This document shows, piece by piece, positions 48,768-57,523 of a stretch of 64,000 bases of DNA. The notes below the pieces were generated by a model. That model was not told the origin of the DNA, searched no databases, and was given only the letters and a program-made list of their open reading frames with translations. Within the stretch, counting starts at the first letter, position 1. Each line of letters starts with the position of its first letter. The DNA is taken from assembly GCF_014648475.1 (NCBI RefSeq), contig NZ_BMRE01000037.1, forward strand, positions 29,480-93,479. Direction: 5' to 3'. Position numbers and translations under genes: made by a program. This stretch comes from Lentzea flava (GTDB taxonomy: Bacteria; Actinomycetota; Actinomycetes; Mycobacteriales; Pseudonocardiaceae).

Positions 48768-49358
48768 TTGATCAAAAAGGTCGCCCGCGGCGCGACCGAG
48801 GTGCTCGCGCCGTGGGTCTGGGTGATCTTGTTGCCGTTCGCGGTGGCCGCGGCTTCCGAAGGTGTGTGGAAGACGCTGCTGTGGGGGTTCGTGGTCGCCG
48901 TGACGGCGTCCGTCATCCCGATGGCCGTCATCGTCCGTGGCGCGCGCAAGGGCCGATGGGACGGCCACCACGTGACGAACCGCGAGGGCCGGTTGGTGCC
49001 TTTGGTGACCGCCGGTGCGTCGCTGGCGGCGGGCACGGTGATCACGGTCCTGGGCGGCGCGCCGTCGAGCATGCTCGCGCTGGCCGGCAGCATGTTCGCC
49101 TCGCTGATCGTCAGCATGGCGATCACGTTCGGACTGAAGTGGAAGATCTCGCTGCACGCCGCGGTGGCGTGGGCCGCCGTGGTGACGCTGGCGATCGTCT
49201 ACGGCCCGTGGCTGCTGGTGGTCGCGCTGCCGGCGGCGTTGGTGTCGTGGTCGCGCGTTGAGCTCGGTGACCACACCACGGCACAGGTGCTGGCGGGGAC
49301 GGCGATGGGCGTGTTCGTGGGCGGCGGCAGCTTCTGGCTGCTCAGCCTGTCTCTGTGA
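48768..49358 (+). CDS. PAP2-like membrane phosphatase homologue (probably inactive)
   Basis: A 196-aa integral membrane protein of about six helices. The C-terminal SRVELGDHTTAQVLAGTAMG resembles PAP2 motif 3 (SRxxxxxHxxxD) but has Gln in place of Asp. The region LKWKISLHAAVA may correspond to motif 2 without PSG. Activity on lipid phosphates is therefore uncertain. The only start near the family edge is TTG 48768, 5 nt after the response regulator stop. Its 3' end overlaps the convergent kinase gene by 17 bp. Confidence 0.75.
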   Translation: MIKKVARGATEVLAPWVWVILLPFAVAAASEGVWKTLLWGFVVAVTASVIPMAVIVRGARKGRWDGHHVTNREGRLVPLVTAGASLAAGTVITVLGGAPSSMLALAGSMFASLIVSMAITFGLKWKISLHAAVAWAAVVTLAIVYGPWLLVVALPAALVSWSRVELGDHTTAQVLAGTAMGVFVGGGSFWLLSLSL

Positions 49359-50625
49359 TGCTGACGATCTTCATCTCGTCCTTGACCGCGGCGATCGTGA
49401 CCTCGACGCCGATGGTCCGCTGCTTGCCCAGGTCGGTGACCAGGGTGAGGCTCGCCGGCACGACCCAGTTGGGGCCGTTCGAGTGGACCTGGGCGGTCAG
49501 CACCGAGCACTCGACCGAGCTGTAGCCCTTCCACCGCTTCACGAAGTCGGCCTGCGGCTCGCGCTGCCGGTCCCAGAAGTTCTGCCACGCCTCGGCGGCA
49601 CCGTGCGGCAGCTGGCCGTAGTGCTGCTTGACGAACACGATGGCCTCGTCCGCCGAGAAGACGCGGGACTTCTCCTGCGTGGGGAAGCTGCTCTGGCTGA
49701 TCGGCGTGTCCTTGGTACCGCCCCAGTACGCGGCTGCCGCGCCACCGCCGATCGCGAGCACCGCGATGACGGAGAGGATCACCAGGATCCGCCGGTTCGG
49801 TGCCTTGAACCGGCGTGGTTCGGGGATGGGCAGCGGCTGGGACGGCTGCGGCTCGGCGGCCAGCAGGTCCGCGGCCTCCTGCGCCGTGGGCCGGTCCTTG
49901 GCGTTCACGGCCAGCAGGCGGTTCAGCAGGGGCGTGAGCTCGCCGGCGTTCTTGGCGTCCCGGAGCTGCCCGCTGGCGGCCCGGTAGATGAGGCCGAAGC
50001 TGTTCTCGCTGGGCCCGAAGACCGACTCGCCCTCGATGGCCGTGTAGATCGTGGCGCCGAGCGAGAACACGTCGGACGCCTGGTCGGGCTGCTCGCCGCG
50101 GGCCACCTCGGGTGCGAGGTAGGCGGGGGTGCCGGAGATCATGCCGGTGTCGGTCATCGTGCCGTCACCGCTGGCCTTGGAGATGCCGAAGTCCGTGATC
50201 TTGACCGTGCCGTCGTGGCCGATCAGGACGTTGCCGGGCTTGATGTCGCGGTGGACGATGCCCGCCGCGTGCGCCGCGGCCAGCGCCGAGGCGACCTTGG
50301 CGCCGATGCTCGCCGCGTGGGCCGGCTTGAGCGGGCCCCTCTCGGCGATGAGCGCCGACAGGCTGTGCGACGGCAGGTACTCCATGACGATCCACGGCTC
50401 TTCGCCGTCCGTGCCGACGACGTCGAACACGGCGATCGCGTGCGGGTGGTGCAGCCGGGCGGCGTTGCGCGCCTCGCGCATGGCCCGCTGGTGGTCACCG
50501 GTGATGAGCTGCTTGACCGCGACCTCGCGCGCCAGCACCTCGTCCCTGGCCCGCCAGACCACTCCCATCGCTCCGCTGCCGACGCGCTCGAGCAGCGTGT
50601 AGCGGCCCCCGATGGTGGTTGTCAC
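49342..50625 (-). CDS. Membrane Ser/Thr protein kinase 1
   Basis: A 427-aa Hanks-type kinase. The glycine loop is RVGSGAMGVVW, ATP-binding Lys38 is in VAVKQL, catalytic Asp127 in HRDIKPGN, and D145-F-G. A membrane helix is at 280-300. The external ~125 residues (SADEAIVFVKQHYGQLPHGAAEAWQNFWD...DFVKRWKGYSSVECSVL) look NTF2-like and resemble the external part of kinase 2 and of a neighbouring non-kinase protein. It has no PASTA repeats. GTG 50625 gives MTTTIGGRYTLLERVG. Confidence 0.93.
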   Translation of the reverse strand: MTTTIGGRYTLLERVGSGAMGVVWRARDEVLAREVAVKQLITGDHQRAMREARNAARLHHPHAIAVFDVVGTDGEEPWIVMEYLPSHSLSALIAERGPLKPAHAASIGAKVASALAAAHAAGIVHRDIKPGNVLIGHDGTVKITDFGISKASGDGTMTDTGMISGTPAYLAPEVARGEQPDQASDVFSLGATIYTAIEGESVFGPSENSFGLIYRAASGQLRDAKNAGELTPLLNRLLAVNAKDRPTAQEAADLLAAEPQPSQPLPIPEPRRFKAPNRRILVILSVIAVLAIGGGAAAAYWGGTKDTPISQSSFPTQEKSRVFSADEAIVFVKQHYGQLPHGAAEAWQNFWDRQREPQADFVKRWKGYSSVECSVLTAQVHSNGPNWVVPASLTLVTDLGKQRTIGVEVTIAAVKDEMKIVSITETG

Positions 50626-50742
50626 ACCACGAGACTAATCAATCACCGAGACCGGCATTCGCGGATCACGCTCACGGGGTGGTGCAAACCACCGGTGGGG
50701 ACTTGGTCTTCCGTCGTCGCTGCCCACGACGCCGAAACGTGT

Positions 50743-50770
50743 GGTGGTCTCCCGCGCCCGTCAGACCACC
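50743..50770 (-). terminator. Weak hairpin after the SsgA-like gene
   Basis: GGTGGTCT (50743-50750) pairs with AGACCACC (50763-50770) around a 12-nt loop, 15 nt past the stop of the minus-strand SsgA-like gene. An 8-bp stem without a T-run makes this a modest terminator candidate. Confidence 0.4.
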
Positions 50771-50784
50771 TGAACCGAGCGGAA

Positions 50785-51204
50785 CTAGTCGATCGTCGAC
50801 ACGAGCTTCTGCAGCTCGCGGTCGAAGTCGATCCACAGGTCCTCCTCGCCCGGCTGGACGACGTCGTAGGAGCTGTCCAGGAACGCCGCCACGTCCTCGG
50901 CCACCGCGCTCAGGATGGCGAACCCGGTCGGCGCGTTCAGCTCGACCAGGACGCGCTCCGGGTCGTCGGACGCCGGGCGGACCAGGATGTCGCCCTCACC
51001 GGACGGGGTCAGCAGACCGTCGGCCAGCAGGTCGCGGGCGAACATCCACTCGACGCGGCCCGAGCCCGTGTGGAACACGACGGCGACCGCGTACGGGTCC
51101 TCCGGGTCGTAGACCAGCTCGGCCTCGACCGGCGCGGGAGCCGCGCCGGGGGCCAGCAGCTGAAAAGTCGTCCGGGTGGTGACCTTCAGGTTCTCGTTGT
51201 TCAT
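50785..51204 (-). CDS. SsgA-family sporulation/cell-division regulator (SsgB-like)
   Basis: A 139-aa SsgA-like protein. Characteristic stretches are AELVYDPEDPYAVAVVFHTGSGRVEWMFARDLLADGLLTPSGEGD and the end DFDRELQKLVSTID. SsgA-like proteins occur only in morphologically complex actinomycetes and help place FtsZ during sporulation septation. The lack of N-terminal extras and the single-domain length are closest to SsgB. ATG 51204 has GGAAGG at 8 nt. It lies downstream of the EamA gene on the same strand, 121 bp apart with a palindrome between, so it probably has its own promoter. Confidence 0.92.
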   Translation of the reverse strand: MNNENLKVTTRTTFQLLAPGAAPAPVEAELVYDPEDPYAVAVVFHTGSGRVEWMFARDLLADGLLTPSGEGDILVRPASDDPERVLVELNAPTGFAILSAVAEDVAAFLDSSYDVVQPGEEDLWIDFDRELQKLVSTID

Positions 51205-51306
51205 GTCGATGTCCTTCCCAGGCTGGTCTCCATGTCCGCTCACAAAGAGGAGACGGCCAACCGGCTGGATAAGGACGCGATTCGTTTCGGAACCATCCAA
51301 TTGGGG

Positions 51307-51320
51307 GAGACGCGCGTCTC
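51307..51320. promoter_or_regulatory. 14-bp perfect palindrome upstream of the SsgA-like gene
   Basis: GAGACGCGCGTCTC is perfectly symmetric. It lies 6 nt past the EamA stop and 103 bp upstream of the SsgA-like start. It could be an operator for the sporulation gene or part of an EamA terminator. Confidence 0.4.
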
Positions 51321-51325
51321 ACCGT

Positions 51326-52252
51326 TCAGCGTTTGACCAGGTCGCGTGTCTCGTTTGGTGAGACGTTCTGACCTGCCGAGACGGGCTGCCTGCGGGTCAG
51401 CGCGACGCCCAGCAGCACCACGACCATGCCCGCGACGACCCTCGCGTTGAGTTGCTCGCCGAGGAAGATCGCTCCGAGGAGTACCGAGACCACCGGCAAC
51501 AGGTAACCGACCGTAGTTGCCGTGGTGGCGCCCTCGTCCGCGATGACGCGGTAGTTCAGGATGAACGCCACGCCGGTGCCGAAGACGCCCAGGATCATCA
51601 CCGCGACGACGCCGACCCAGTGCAGGTGCAGCGGCTGCAGGCCCCCGAACGGCAGCGCGAGGATCAGCATCCCCATCGCGGTGGTCAGCTGCATGGCGGC
51701 CAGCTGCGTGGAGGTCGCGCCGGTGTTGACCAGCTTGCGGCCGGCGTAGGAGTAGCCGACGGCGTAGCTCGCGGCGCCCAGGAGGCACAGCACGGCGCCC
51801 CAGCTCGCGATGCTGTTGGCCGACTGCCACGGCGCGAAGATCAGCAGCACGCCGGCGAAGCCGGTGCCGAGACCGAGCATGCGGACCAGGTTGCTGAACT
51901 TCTCCGTGCCCAGCACCAGCCCGATGGCCAGCGCGAACAGCGGTGTCGTCGAGTTGAGCACGCCGGACACGCCTGAGTCGACGGTCTGGCCGCCGAATGC
52001 GAAGAGCGTGAACGGGATGGCGCTGCCGAACAGCGCCACGAAGAGCATGTGACCCCAGACCCGCCGGTCACGCGGCAGCGTCATCTTCGCCGTGGCGAGC
52101 ACGACGAACAGCACGGCCGCCCCGAAGAACGTCCGCACGAGTGAGATCTGCAGGGGAGCGAGGCTGCCGAGCGCGAGCTTCATCCACAGAAAGCTGGATC
52201 CCCACAGCAGGGCGAGCACGCCCATCCTGATCAACGTTCCGCGCTGGTTCAC
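51326..52252 (-). CDS. EamA-family drug/metabolite exporter
   Basis: A 308-aa transporter with ten predicted helices in two EamA repeats. Each half has the typical motif: GSSFLWMKLALGSLAPLQISLVRTFFGA at the start of half 1 and AASYAVGYSYAGRKLVNTGATSTQLAAMQL in half 2. The substrate is unknown. The start is GTG 52252. It is divergent from a LysR gene 81 bp away, the usual regulator-exporter pairing, so the LysR protein probably controls it. Confidence 0.9.
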   Translation of the reverse strand: MNQRGTLIRMGVLALLWGSSFLWMKLALGSLAPLQISLVRTFFGAAVLFVVLATAKMTLPRDRRVWGHMLFVALFGSAIPFTLFAFGGQTVDSGVSGVLNSTTPLFALAIGLVLGTEKFSNLVRMLGLGTGFAGVLLIFAPWQSANSIASWGAVLCLLGAASYAVGYSYAGRKLVNTGATSTQLAAMQLTTAMGMLILALPFGGLQPLHLHWVGVVAVMILGVFGTGVAFILNYRVIADEGATTATTVGYLLPVVSVLLGAIFLGEQLNARVVAGMVVVLLGVALTRRQPVSAGQNVSPNETRDLVKR

Positions 52253-52333
52253 ATGTCAACCATGCGTGCTGGGACCCGTAAATACAATTTAATTGTTGTG
52301 GAGAACCTTTAAGCAGATCTGTAAGGTTGGGCC
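52253..52333. promoter_or_regulatory. Divergent EamA/LysR control region
   Basis: This 81-bp gap is unusually A/T-rich for the window. It contains the palindrome ACAATT-T-AATTGT (52284-52296) and an interrupted dyad AACCTT-N13-AAGGTT (52304-52328), close to the LysR start. The second has the form of a LysR recognition site and would allow autoregulation. Confidence 0.55.
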
Positions 52334-53236
52334 ATGCTGGACGTGCGACGCATGCAGGTGCTCAGAGCGGTCGTGACCACGGGTTCCATCACCGCGGCCG
52401 CGACGAACCTCGGCTACACCCCGTCCGCCATTTCGCAGCAGGTCGCGGGCCTCGAGAAGCAGGCGGGTCTCCCGCTGCTGGAGCGCGTGGGCCGCGGGGT
52501 CCGCCCGACCGCCGCCGGTCGCCTCCTCACCGAGCACGCCGCACGCGTGGCCGAGCAGCTCGCCGAGGCCGAGAGCGCCCTGACGGCGTTGCGCCAGGGC
52601 TGCGCGGGCACTCTGCGCGTCCGCTACTTCGCCACGGCCGGCGCGGCACTGGTGCCGCCCGCGGTGGCCCAGTTCCTCGCCGAGCGTTCGGGTGTGGAGC
52701 TGGACCTGAAGCTCACCGAGCCCACCGACCCGTTCGAGGAGCTGGCCGCCGGCCGCGCCGACGTCGCGATCACCGTGCTGGAGCCGGAAGAGCCCGCGCC
52801 CGCCGGCATGGTCGCGCGGCACCTGCTCGCCGACCCGTTCTTCGCCGTCCTGCCCCGCGGCCACGCGCTGTCCCGCAAGCGCGTGATCGACCTCGGCGAA
52901 CTGGCGGAGGAGCCGTGGATCTTCGCGGACTTCGGCGCGACGGGACCGTGCAAGGACCTGGTGGTGAACGCCTGCGCGGGTGCCGGCTTCACACCGAAGG
53001 TCGTCGTGGAGAGCGACGACTACGCGACGGCGCAGGGCTTCGTGGCCGCCGGGCTGGGCGTCACGATCATTCCGCGGCTCGGGCTGGGATATGCGCATCC
53101 GGGTGTCGTCCTGCGCAAGGTGCGCAATCCCGAGCCGGTGCGGCACATCCACGTCGTGTACCGCGAGGAAGCCGCGTGGAACCCCGCCGTGGTGGCTCTC
53201 GCCGAAGCGCTGGAGAAGGCCGCGCGGGCCTCCTGA
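52334..53236 (+). CDS. LysR-family transcriptional regulator
   Basis: A 300-aa regulator. The N-terminal winged helix is MLDVRRMQVLRAVVTTGSITAAATNLGYTPSAISQQVAGLEKQAGLPLLERVGRGVRPT. The effector domain runs from ~90 (LRVRYFATAGAALVPPAVAQF) to the end. ATG 52334 is the natural family start. It is divergent from the EamA exporter and convergent with kinase 2 (7-bp gap). It probably activates the exporter in response to its substrate (inference). Confidence 0.94.
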   Translation: MLDVRRMQVLRAVVTTGSITAAATNLGYTPSAISQQVAGLEKQAGLPLLERVGRGVRPTAAGRLLTEHAARVAEQLAEAESALTALRQGCAGTLRVRYFATAGAALVPPAVAQFLAERSGVELDLKLTEPTDPFEELAAGRADVAITVLEPEEPAPAGMVARHLLADPFFAVLPRGHALSRKRVIDLGELAEEPWIFADFGATGPCKDLVVNACAGAGFTPKVVVESDDYATAQGFVAAGLGVTIIPRLGLGYAHPGVVLRKVRNPEPVRHIHVVYREEAAWNPAVVALAEALEKAARAS

Positions 53237-53243
53237 CCCGCGC

Positions 53244-54863
53244 TCAGGCGCTGCCGAACGGCTTGTCGTAGCTCAGCAGGAAGTTCGGCGACCGCCACTC
53301 CAGCGACACCTGGCGCTGGATCGACGACTTCGTGCCGTCCTTCTTCGTGACGTCGAGGCTGACCACGAAGTAGTAGGGCTGCCGCTCCTCGACGCTGGTG
53401 ACCTTGACCTTCTTGATGCCGCCCCAGAAGGTCTTGAACCCGTCGAGGCCGCCGGGGTACTGGCCCTGGAAGTTGGCGTTGCCCATCTGCCACGCCTCGT
53501 CCGGCTTGTCGGGCGCCGTCTGGAAGTAGTCCTCCAGCAGGCCCTTCTTGTCGTCGTCGGTCGGCGTGTCGGTCCACTGACCTGCCTTGCCGGACGACTT
53601 CGACGGCGTCGACGGCTGCGTGCTGTCCTGCGTCTGCTGGACCTGGGTGTTGCCGCCCGCGTTGTTGTCCCTGCCGCCGTTGTCGCTGTTGTTCGAGATC
53701 ATGCTCGCGAACATGATGCCGATCGCCGCGGCGGCCACGATGGCGAGCGCGGTGAAGACCGTCGACTTCTTGCTCTTCGCCACCGACGACAGCGGTGACG
53801 GCTTGGGGCGCTGCGAGTACTGCGGCGCGGCGGCCGGGCGGTGGTTCGACGGCGGCTGCTGCGTCGGCATGGCCCGCGGAGGCGTGTGCAGGTCCACGCG
53901 CGTGGCCGCGGGAGGCGCCGGCTGCTGGGGCGTGAGCGCCCGCGTGGCGGCCTGCTGCTGCGGCTGCTGCTGGACGGGGGCACCGCGCCACGACGGCGGG
54001 TGCGTGGGGGCGACCACCGCCGGGGTGAAGGCGGGGGTGGCCTGACCGTTCGCGACGGCGGCGAGCGCGTCGCGGGCCTCGGCCATGGTCGGGCGGTCTT
54101 CCGGCTCGGCGCGCAGCAGGCGCATCAGCAGCGCGGTCAGCGGGCCGGCGTTGCGCGGCGGGTTGACCTTGCCGGAGGCGACCTTGTGCAGCAGCGCGAT
54201 GGTGTTCTCGCTCAGGCCGAACGGCGGCTCGCCCTCGATCGCGGCGTACAGCGTCGAACCCAGGGAGAAGACGTCGGACGGCGAGCCGGGGTCGTAGCCC
54301 TTGGCGACCTCGGGGGCGAGGTAGGCGGGGGTGCCGGCGAGCATGCCCGTCGCGGTGACGGTGACGTCGCCGGTCGCGCGGGAGATGCCGAAGTCGGTGA
54401 TCTTGACGGTGCCGTCGTCGCCGAGCAGGACGTTGCCGGGCTTGATGTCGCGGTGCACGATGCCCGCGTTGTGCGCGGCTGCCAGCGCGGACGCGACCTG
54501 CATGCCGATCGACGCCACGTCGCGCGGCGGGAGCGTGCCGCGTTCGGACAGGACCGCCGAGAGGCTCTTGGACGGCAGGTACTCCATCACCAGCCACGGC
54601 TGGCCGTCGTCCTCCGCCACGTCGTAGACAGCGACCGCGTGCGGGTGCTGGAGCCGCGCCGCGATGCGGCCCTCTCGCATGGCCCGTCTCTTCGCCTCGT
54701 CCGTGTCGGCCTCGGCGAGTCCGGGCTGCAAGAGCAGTTGCTTGACCGCGACGGTGCGGTGCAGGCGTTCGTCGTGTGCCGTCCAGACGACGCCCATGGC
54801 GCCACTACCGATCCGCTGGCTCAATCGGTAGCGACCAGCGACCAATCGGCCATCGTCGGTCAC
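53244..54863 (-). CDS. Membrane Ser/Thr protein kinase 2
   Basis: A 539-aa Hanks-type kinase. It has Gly-loop RIGSGAMGVVW, Lys41, catalytic Asp139 in HRDIKPGN, D157-F-G and APE. A Gln/Pro-rich juxtamembrane linker (~275-365) precedes a membrane helix at 369-389. The external part has a Gln/Thr/Ser linker and a C-terminal domain (LLEDYFQTAPDKPDEAWQMGNANFQGQYPGGLDGFKTFWGGIKKVKVTSVEE) that looks NTF2-like. GTG 54863 is preferred because GGGGAG lies 5 nt upstream; the frame is open to TTG 54902. Confidence 0.93.
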   Translation of the reverse strand: MTDDGRLVAGRYRLSQRIGSGAMGVVWTAHDERLHRTVAVKQLLLQPGLAEADTDEAKRRAMREGRIAARLQHPHAVAVYDVAEDDGQPWLVMEYLPSKSLSAVLSERGTLPPRDVASIGMQVASALAAAHNAGIVHRDIKPGNVLLGDDGTVKITDFGISRATGDVTVTATGMLAGTPAYLAPEVAKGYDPGSPSDVFSLGSTLYAAIEGEPPFGLSENTIALLHKVASGKVNPPRNAGPLTALLMRLLRAEPEDRPTMAEARDALAAVANGQATPAFTPAVVAPTHPPSWRGAPVQQQPQQQAATRALTPQQPAPPAATRVDLHTPPRAMPTQQPPSNHRPAAAPQYSQRPKPSPLSSVAKSKKSTVFTALAIVAAAAIGIMFASMISNNSDNGGRDNNAGGNTQVQQTQDSTQPSTPSKSSGKAGQWTDTPTDDDKKGLLEDYFQTAPDKPDEAWQMGNANFQGQYPGGLDGFKTFWGGIKKVKVTSVEERQPYYFVVSLDVTKKDGTKSSIQRQVSLEWRSPNFLLSYDKPFGSA

Positions 54864-54982
54864 AGTTGCTCCCCGCTGTGCGGTCACTTGCTCTCTGTTC
54901 AACGGCTGATCACACCATCGGGTTCAGATCACTCCAACGGTGCGGGTACCCACCTTACGAGATAACAACGACAGAACGGCGC

Positions 54983-56308
54983 TTAGCCCGCTTGGGCCGT
55001 GGTGGTTGTCGTCGTCGCGTTGGACGACGGCTTCGGCGTCGTGGTTGTGGTCGTCGTCGTAGTCGTCGTGGTCGTAGTCGTGGTGGTCGTCGTAGTTGTA
55101 GTCGTCGTAGTGCTAGACGTCGTTTCGCGCGTGGTCGTTGCCTCGGGGGTGGTGGTCGTCACCTCTGCGACAGAAGTCGTCGTCGGCACCACCTGGGACG
55201 AGGAGACCGGGGGTGCCGACGGCGTCTCGCGCTCCTTGTTGAACACGCCCAGCGCGACCAGCAGGCCACCGATGACCAGCAACAACGCCAGCACGACAGC
55301 GGCGATCACCAGCGGCCGGTTGTCCTGCTGCTTGCCGGCGGGCACCATCGGCGGCGCCGTGCGGGGAGGCGCCGTCCGAGCCACCGGACGAACCACGCGG
55401 GTCCTGTCGGGCTCCACGACCGTCGTCGTCGCCTCCGGCCCGGCGGGCACCGGCAGCCCGGTGAACGACGGCGACCGCCCGTTGGCGACCGCCGTGAGCA
55501 GCTCACGCGCCTGCGACATCGTGGGCCGGTCGTCCGGCTCGTAGTTCAGCAGGTACAGCAGCGTGTCGGCGAGGGGGTGGTCGACGGTCGGCGGGTTGAT
55601 CCGCCCGGCCGCGACGGCGTGCAGAACACCGAGAGTGTTCTCGCTCACTCCATAGGGCGGCTCGCCCTCCATCGCGGCGAACAGCGTCGAACCGAGCGAG
55701 TAGACGTCGGAGGCGGGCGTCGGGTCCTGGCCCCGTGCGATCTCCGGCGCGAGGTACGCGGGCGTGCCGGCGATCAGGCCGGTCTTGGTGACGGTGATGT
55801 CGTCCGAGGCCCGCGAGATGCCGAAGTCGGTGATCTTGACGACGCCGTTCTCGGCGATCAGCACGTTGCCGGGCTTGATGTCGCGGTGCACGATGCCCGC
55901 CGCGTGGGCGGCGGCGAGCGCGGCCGCGCACTGGGCTCCGATGTGGGCGACCTCGACCGGGTCCATCGGGCCGCCCTCGGCCAGCGCGTCGGCGAGGCTG
56001 TAGGACGGCAGGTACTCCATGACCAGGCACGGGACGCCGTCTTCCTCGACGACGTCGTACACGGCGATGGCGTTCGGGTGGTGCAGCTTGGCGGCGATGC
56101 GGCCCTCGCGCATGGCGCGCTGGATGGCCTCGTCCTGCTCGGCCTCGTCCAGGCCGGGGGCCAGCAGCAGCTGCTTGATCGCGACCTCGCGGCCGAGGCG
56201 TTCGTCGTGGGCGCGCCAGACGATGCCCATCGCGCCGGAGCCGATGCGGTCGAGGAAGCGGTAGCGGTCGGCGACCAGGCGGCCGTCGGTGGCGTCGGAC
56301 GTCGTCAC
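54983..56308 (-). CDS. Membrane Ser/Thr protein kinase 3 with poly-Thr external tail
   Basis: A 441-aa Hanks-type kinase. It has RIGSGAMGIVW, Lys45, Asp143 in HRDIKPGN and D161-F-G. A membrane helix is at 331-356. The external tail has no folded domain: it is Thr-rich with an unbroken run of 25 Thr (400-424), encoded by mixed ACN codons at 55037-55111, then PKPSSN and six more Thr. Such a tail may be O-glycosylated (inference). The kinase domain is close to kinase 2, so the genes are probably tandem duplicates. GTG 56308 is the start. Confidence 0.93.
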   Translation of the reverse strand: MTTSDATDGRLVADRYRFLDRIGSGAMGIVWRAHDERLGREVAIKQLLLAPGLDEAEQDEAIQRAMREGRIAAKLHHPNAIAVYDVVEEDGVPCLVMEYLPSYSLADALAEGGPMDPVEVAHIGAQCAAALAAAHAAGIVHRDIKPGNVLIAENGVVKITDFGISRASDDITVTKTGLIAGTPAYLAPEIARGQDPTPASDVYSLGSTLFAAMEGEPPYGVSENTLGVLHAVAAGRINPPTVDHPLADTLLYLLNYEPDDRPTMSQARELLTAVANGRSPSFTGLPVPAGPEATTTVVEPDRTRVVRPVARTAPPRTAPPMVPAGKQQDNRPLVIAAVVLALLLVIGGLLVALGVFNKERETPSAPPVSSSQVVPTTTSVAEVTTTTPEATTTRETTSSTTTTTTTTTTTTTTTTTTTTTTTTTPKPSSNATTTTTTAQAG

Positions 56309-56456
56309 GCGACCACCCGGCCGGTGCAGGACAGCGTGACTGCGGCTGCGGCAGCAGGTCCCACGCTCGTGCTCCTCGTGCGGTAGTCAGCGGTCGTCCG
56401 GAATGCCCGCACAGGGTACCCCTGCCGTGGACGGCGCTGGAGCTACCGGTTGTGCC

Positions 56457-57356
56457 TCACTTCGCCGGAGCGAAGAAGTCGAAACCGCCCACGGCGTCGC
56501 CGACGGTGTTCAGCACCGGGTCGAGAAGGCCGAGGTCCACGCTGACGTCGACCGGGTTGGACGGCGTGGGCAGCGGGTTCGACGTGCTGGGCGCCGTGCT
56601 GTTGCTCGGCTGCGTCGAGGACGAGCTCGGCGGCGGAGCGGGCGAGTTGCTCGACGGCGTCGTGCTCGGCTGGCTGGGCGTCGTGGTCGACGGTGTGGAC
56701 GACGACGGCGTGCTGGCCGTCGGCGCCTCGGAGGTCGGCTGCTGCGTCGGCGTCTGCTGGGTCTGCGTCTGCTGCGTCGGACGCTGCTGTTGCTGCTGCT
56801 GGACGTACGGGGCGACGCGCGGCGTCGGATCCGTCGTCGGGTCAGCCGACTGCGGTTCGGTGGCGTCGTCCTGCTGCGGCTTGTTCGAGGGCAGCTTCAC
56901 GACGCCCTCGGTGCCGGCGCTGGCGCCACGGGCCTGGGCGCGCTCGTCGAACCGGACCTCGGCGAGCGGGCGCTCGTCGGTCGGGGAGAGCCACGAGGAG
57001 GCGGCGAAGGCGACGGATCCGCAGAGGACCACGCCACCGCTGGCCGCGACGGCCAGCTTGCCGACGGTGAAGCCGCCGCGCTGCGTGTCGTCCGCGCGAC
57101 CCTCACGGCGCAGCAGCTCCGTGATGTGCAGCTCCTTCATGGGCTGCTTCTTGGGCTTGCTGCCGGGTGACTTGACCGACTTGAACTTGATCGTCGGCTC
57201 GTCGGGCTCGTGGAACATCTCGGGGGTGATGTCGTCGGTGATCACCGGGAACTGCACGGTCTCCGCCTCGCGGCGGGCGATCAACTCGGCGACGGACAGC
57301 TGGCCGGTCGACTCCGCCGATCCGTTCAGCCGCCGACGATGGTCCTCAATCGACAC
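56457..57356 (-). CDS. Single-pass membrane protein with Ser/Thr/Pro/Gln-rich external tail
   Basis: A 299-aa protein of unknown function. The cytoplasmic part has LSVAELIARREAET and LHITELLRREGRADD, short motifs also seen at the N-terminus of the next gene. A membrane helix (FTVGKLAVAASGGVVLCGSVAFAAS) is near residues 98-120. The outside part is low complexity (poly-Gln, then Ser/Thr/Pro) ending DPVLNTVGDAVGGFDFF. GTG 57356 is chosen because it begins the conserved part and follows GGAAGGG; earlier codons read through a promoter-like region. It may be a kinase substrate or partner (inference). Confidence 0.75.
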   Translation of the reverse strand: MSIEDHRRRLNGSAESTGQLSVAELIARREAETVQFPVITDDITPEMFHEPDEPTIKFKSVKSPGSKPKKQPMKELHITELLRREGRADDTQRGGFTVGKLAVAASGGVVLCGSVAFAASSWLSPTDERPLAEVRFDERAQARGASAGTEGVVKLPSNKPQQDDATEPQSADPTTDPTPRVAPYVQQQQQQRPTQQTQTQQTPTQQPTSEAPTASTPSSSTPSTTTPSQPSTTPSSNSPAPPPSSSSTQPSNSTAPSTSNPLPTPSNPVDVSVDLGLLDPVLNTVGDAVGGFDFFAPAK

Positions 57357-57523
57357 CGCTCGTTCACCCTTCCAAGTTCGCGTCTGCGCACTGGCGGGAA
57401 CATGGATACCGAATCGTGACCCGAGATGTAACCCCTTCGGGGGAATTTTCACGTCCGAAACCAGGTTTTCGCGACGAGCGGTCACCGTTCGACTGCGAAC
57501 GGCGATACCCAGTTGGGTGCGGC

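Noticed and set aside
57432..57443. CCCC-TTC-GGGG hairpin followed by AATTTT
   Set aside because: It is only a 4-bp stem and lies upstream of a minus-strand gene in the wrong orientation for a terminator of its neighbours.
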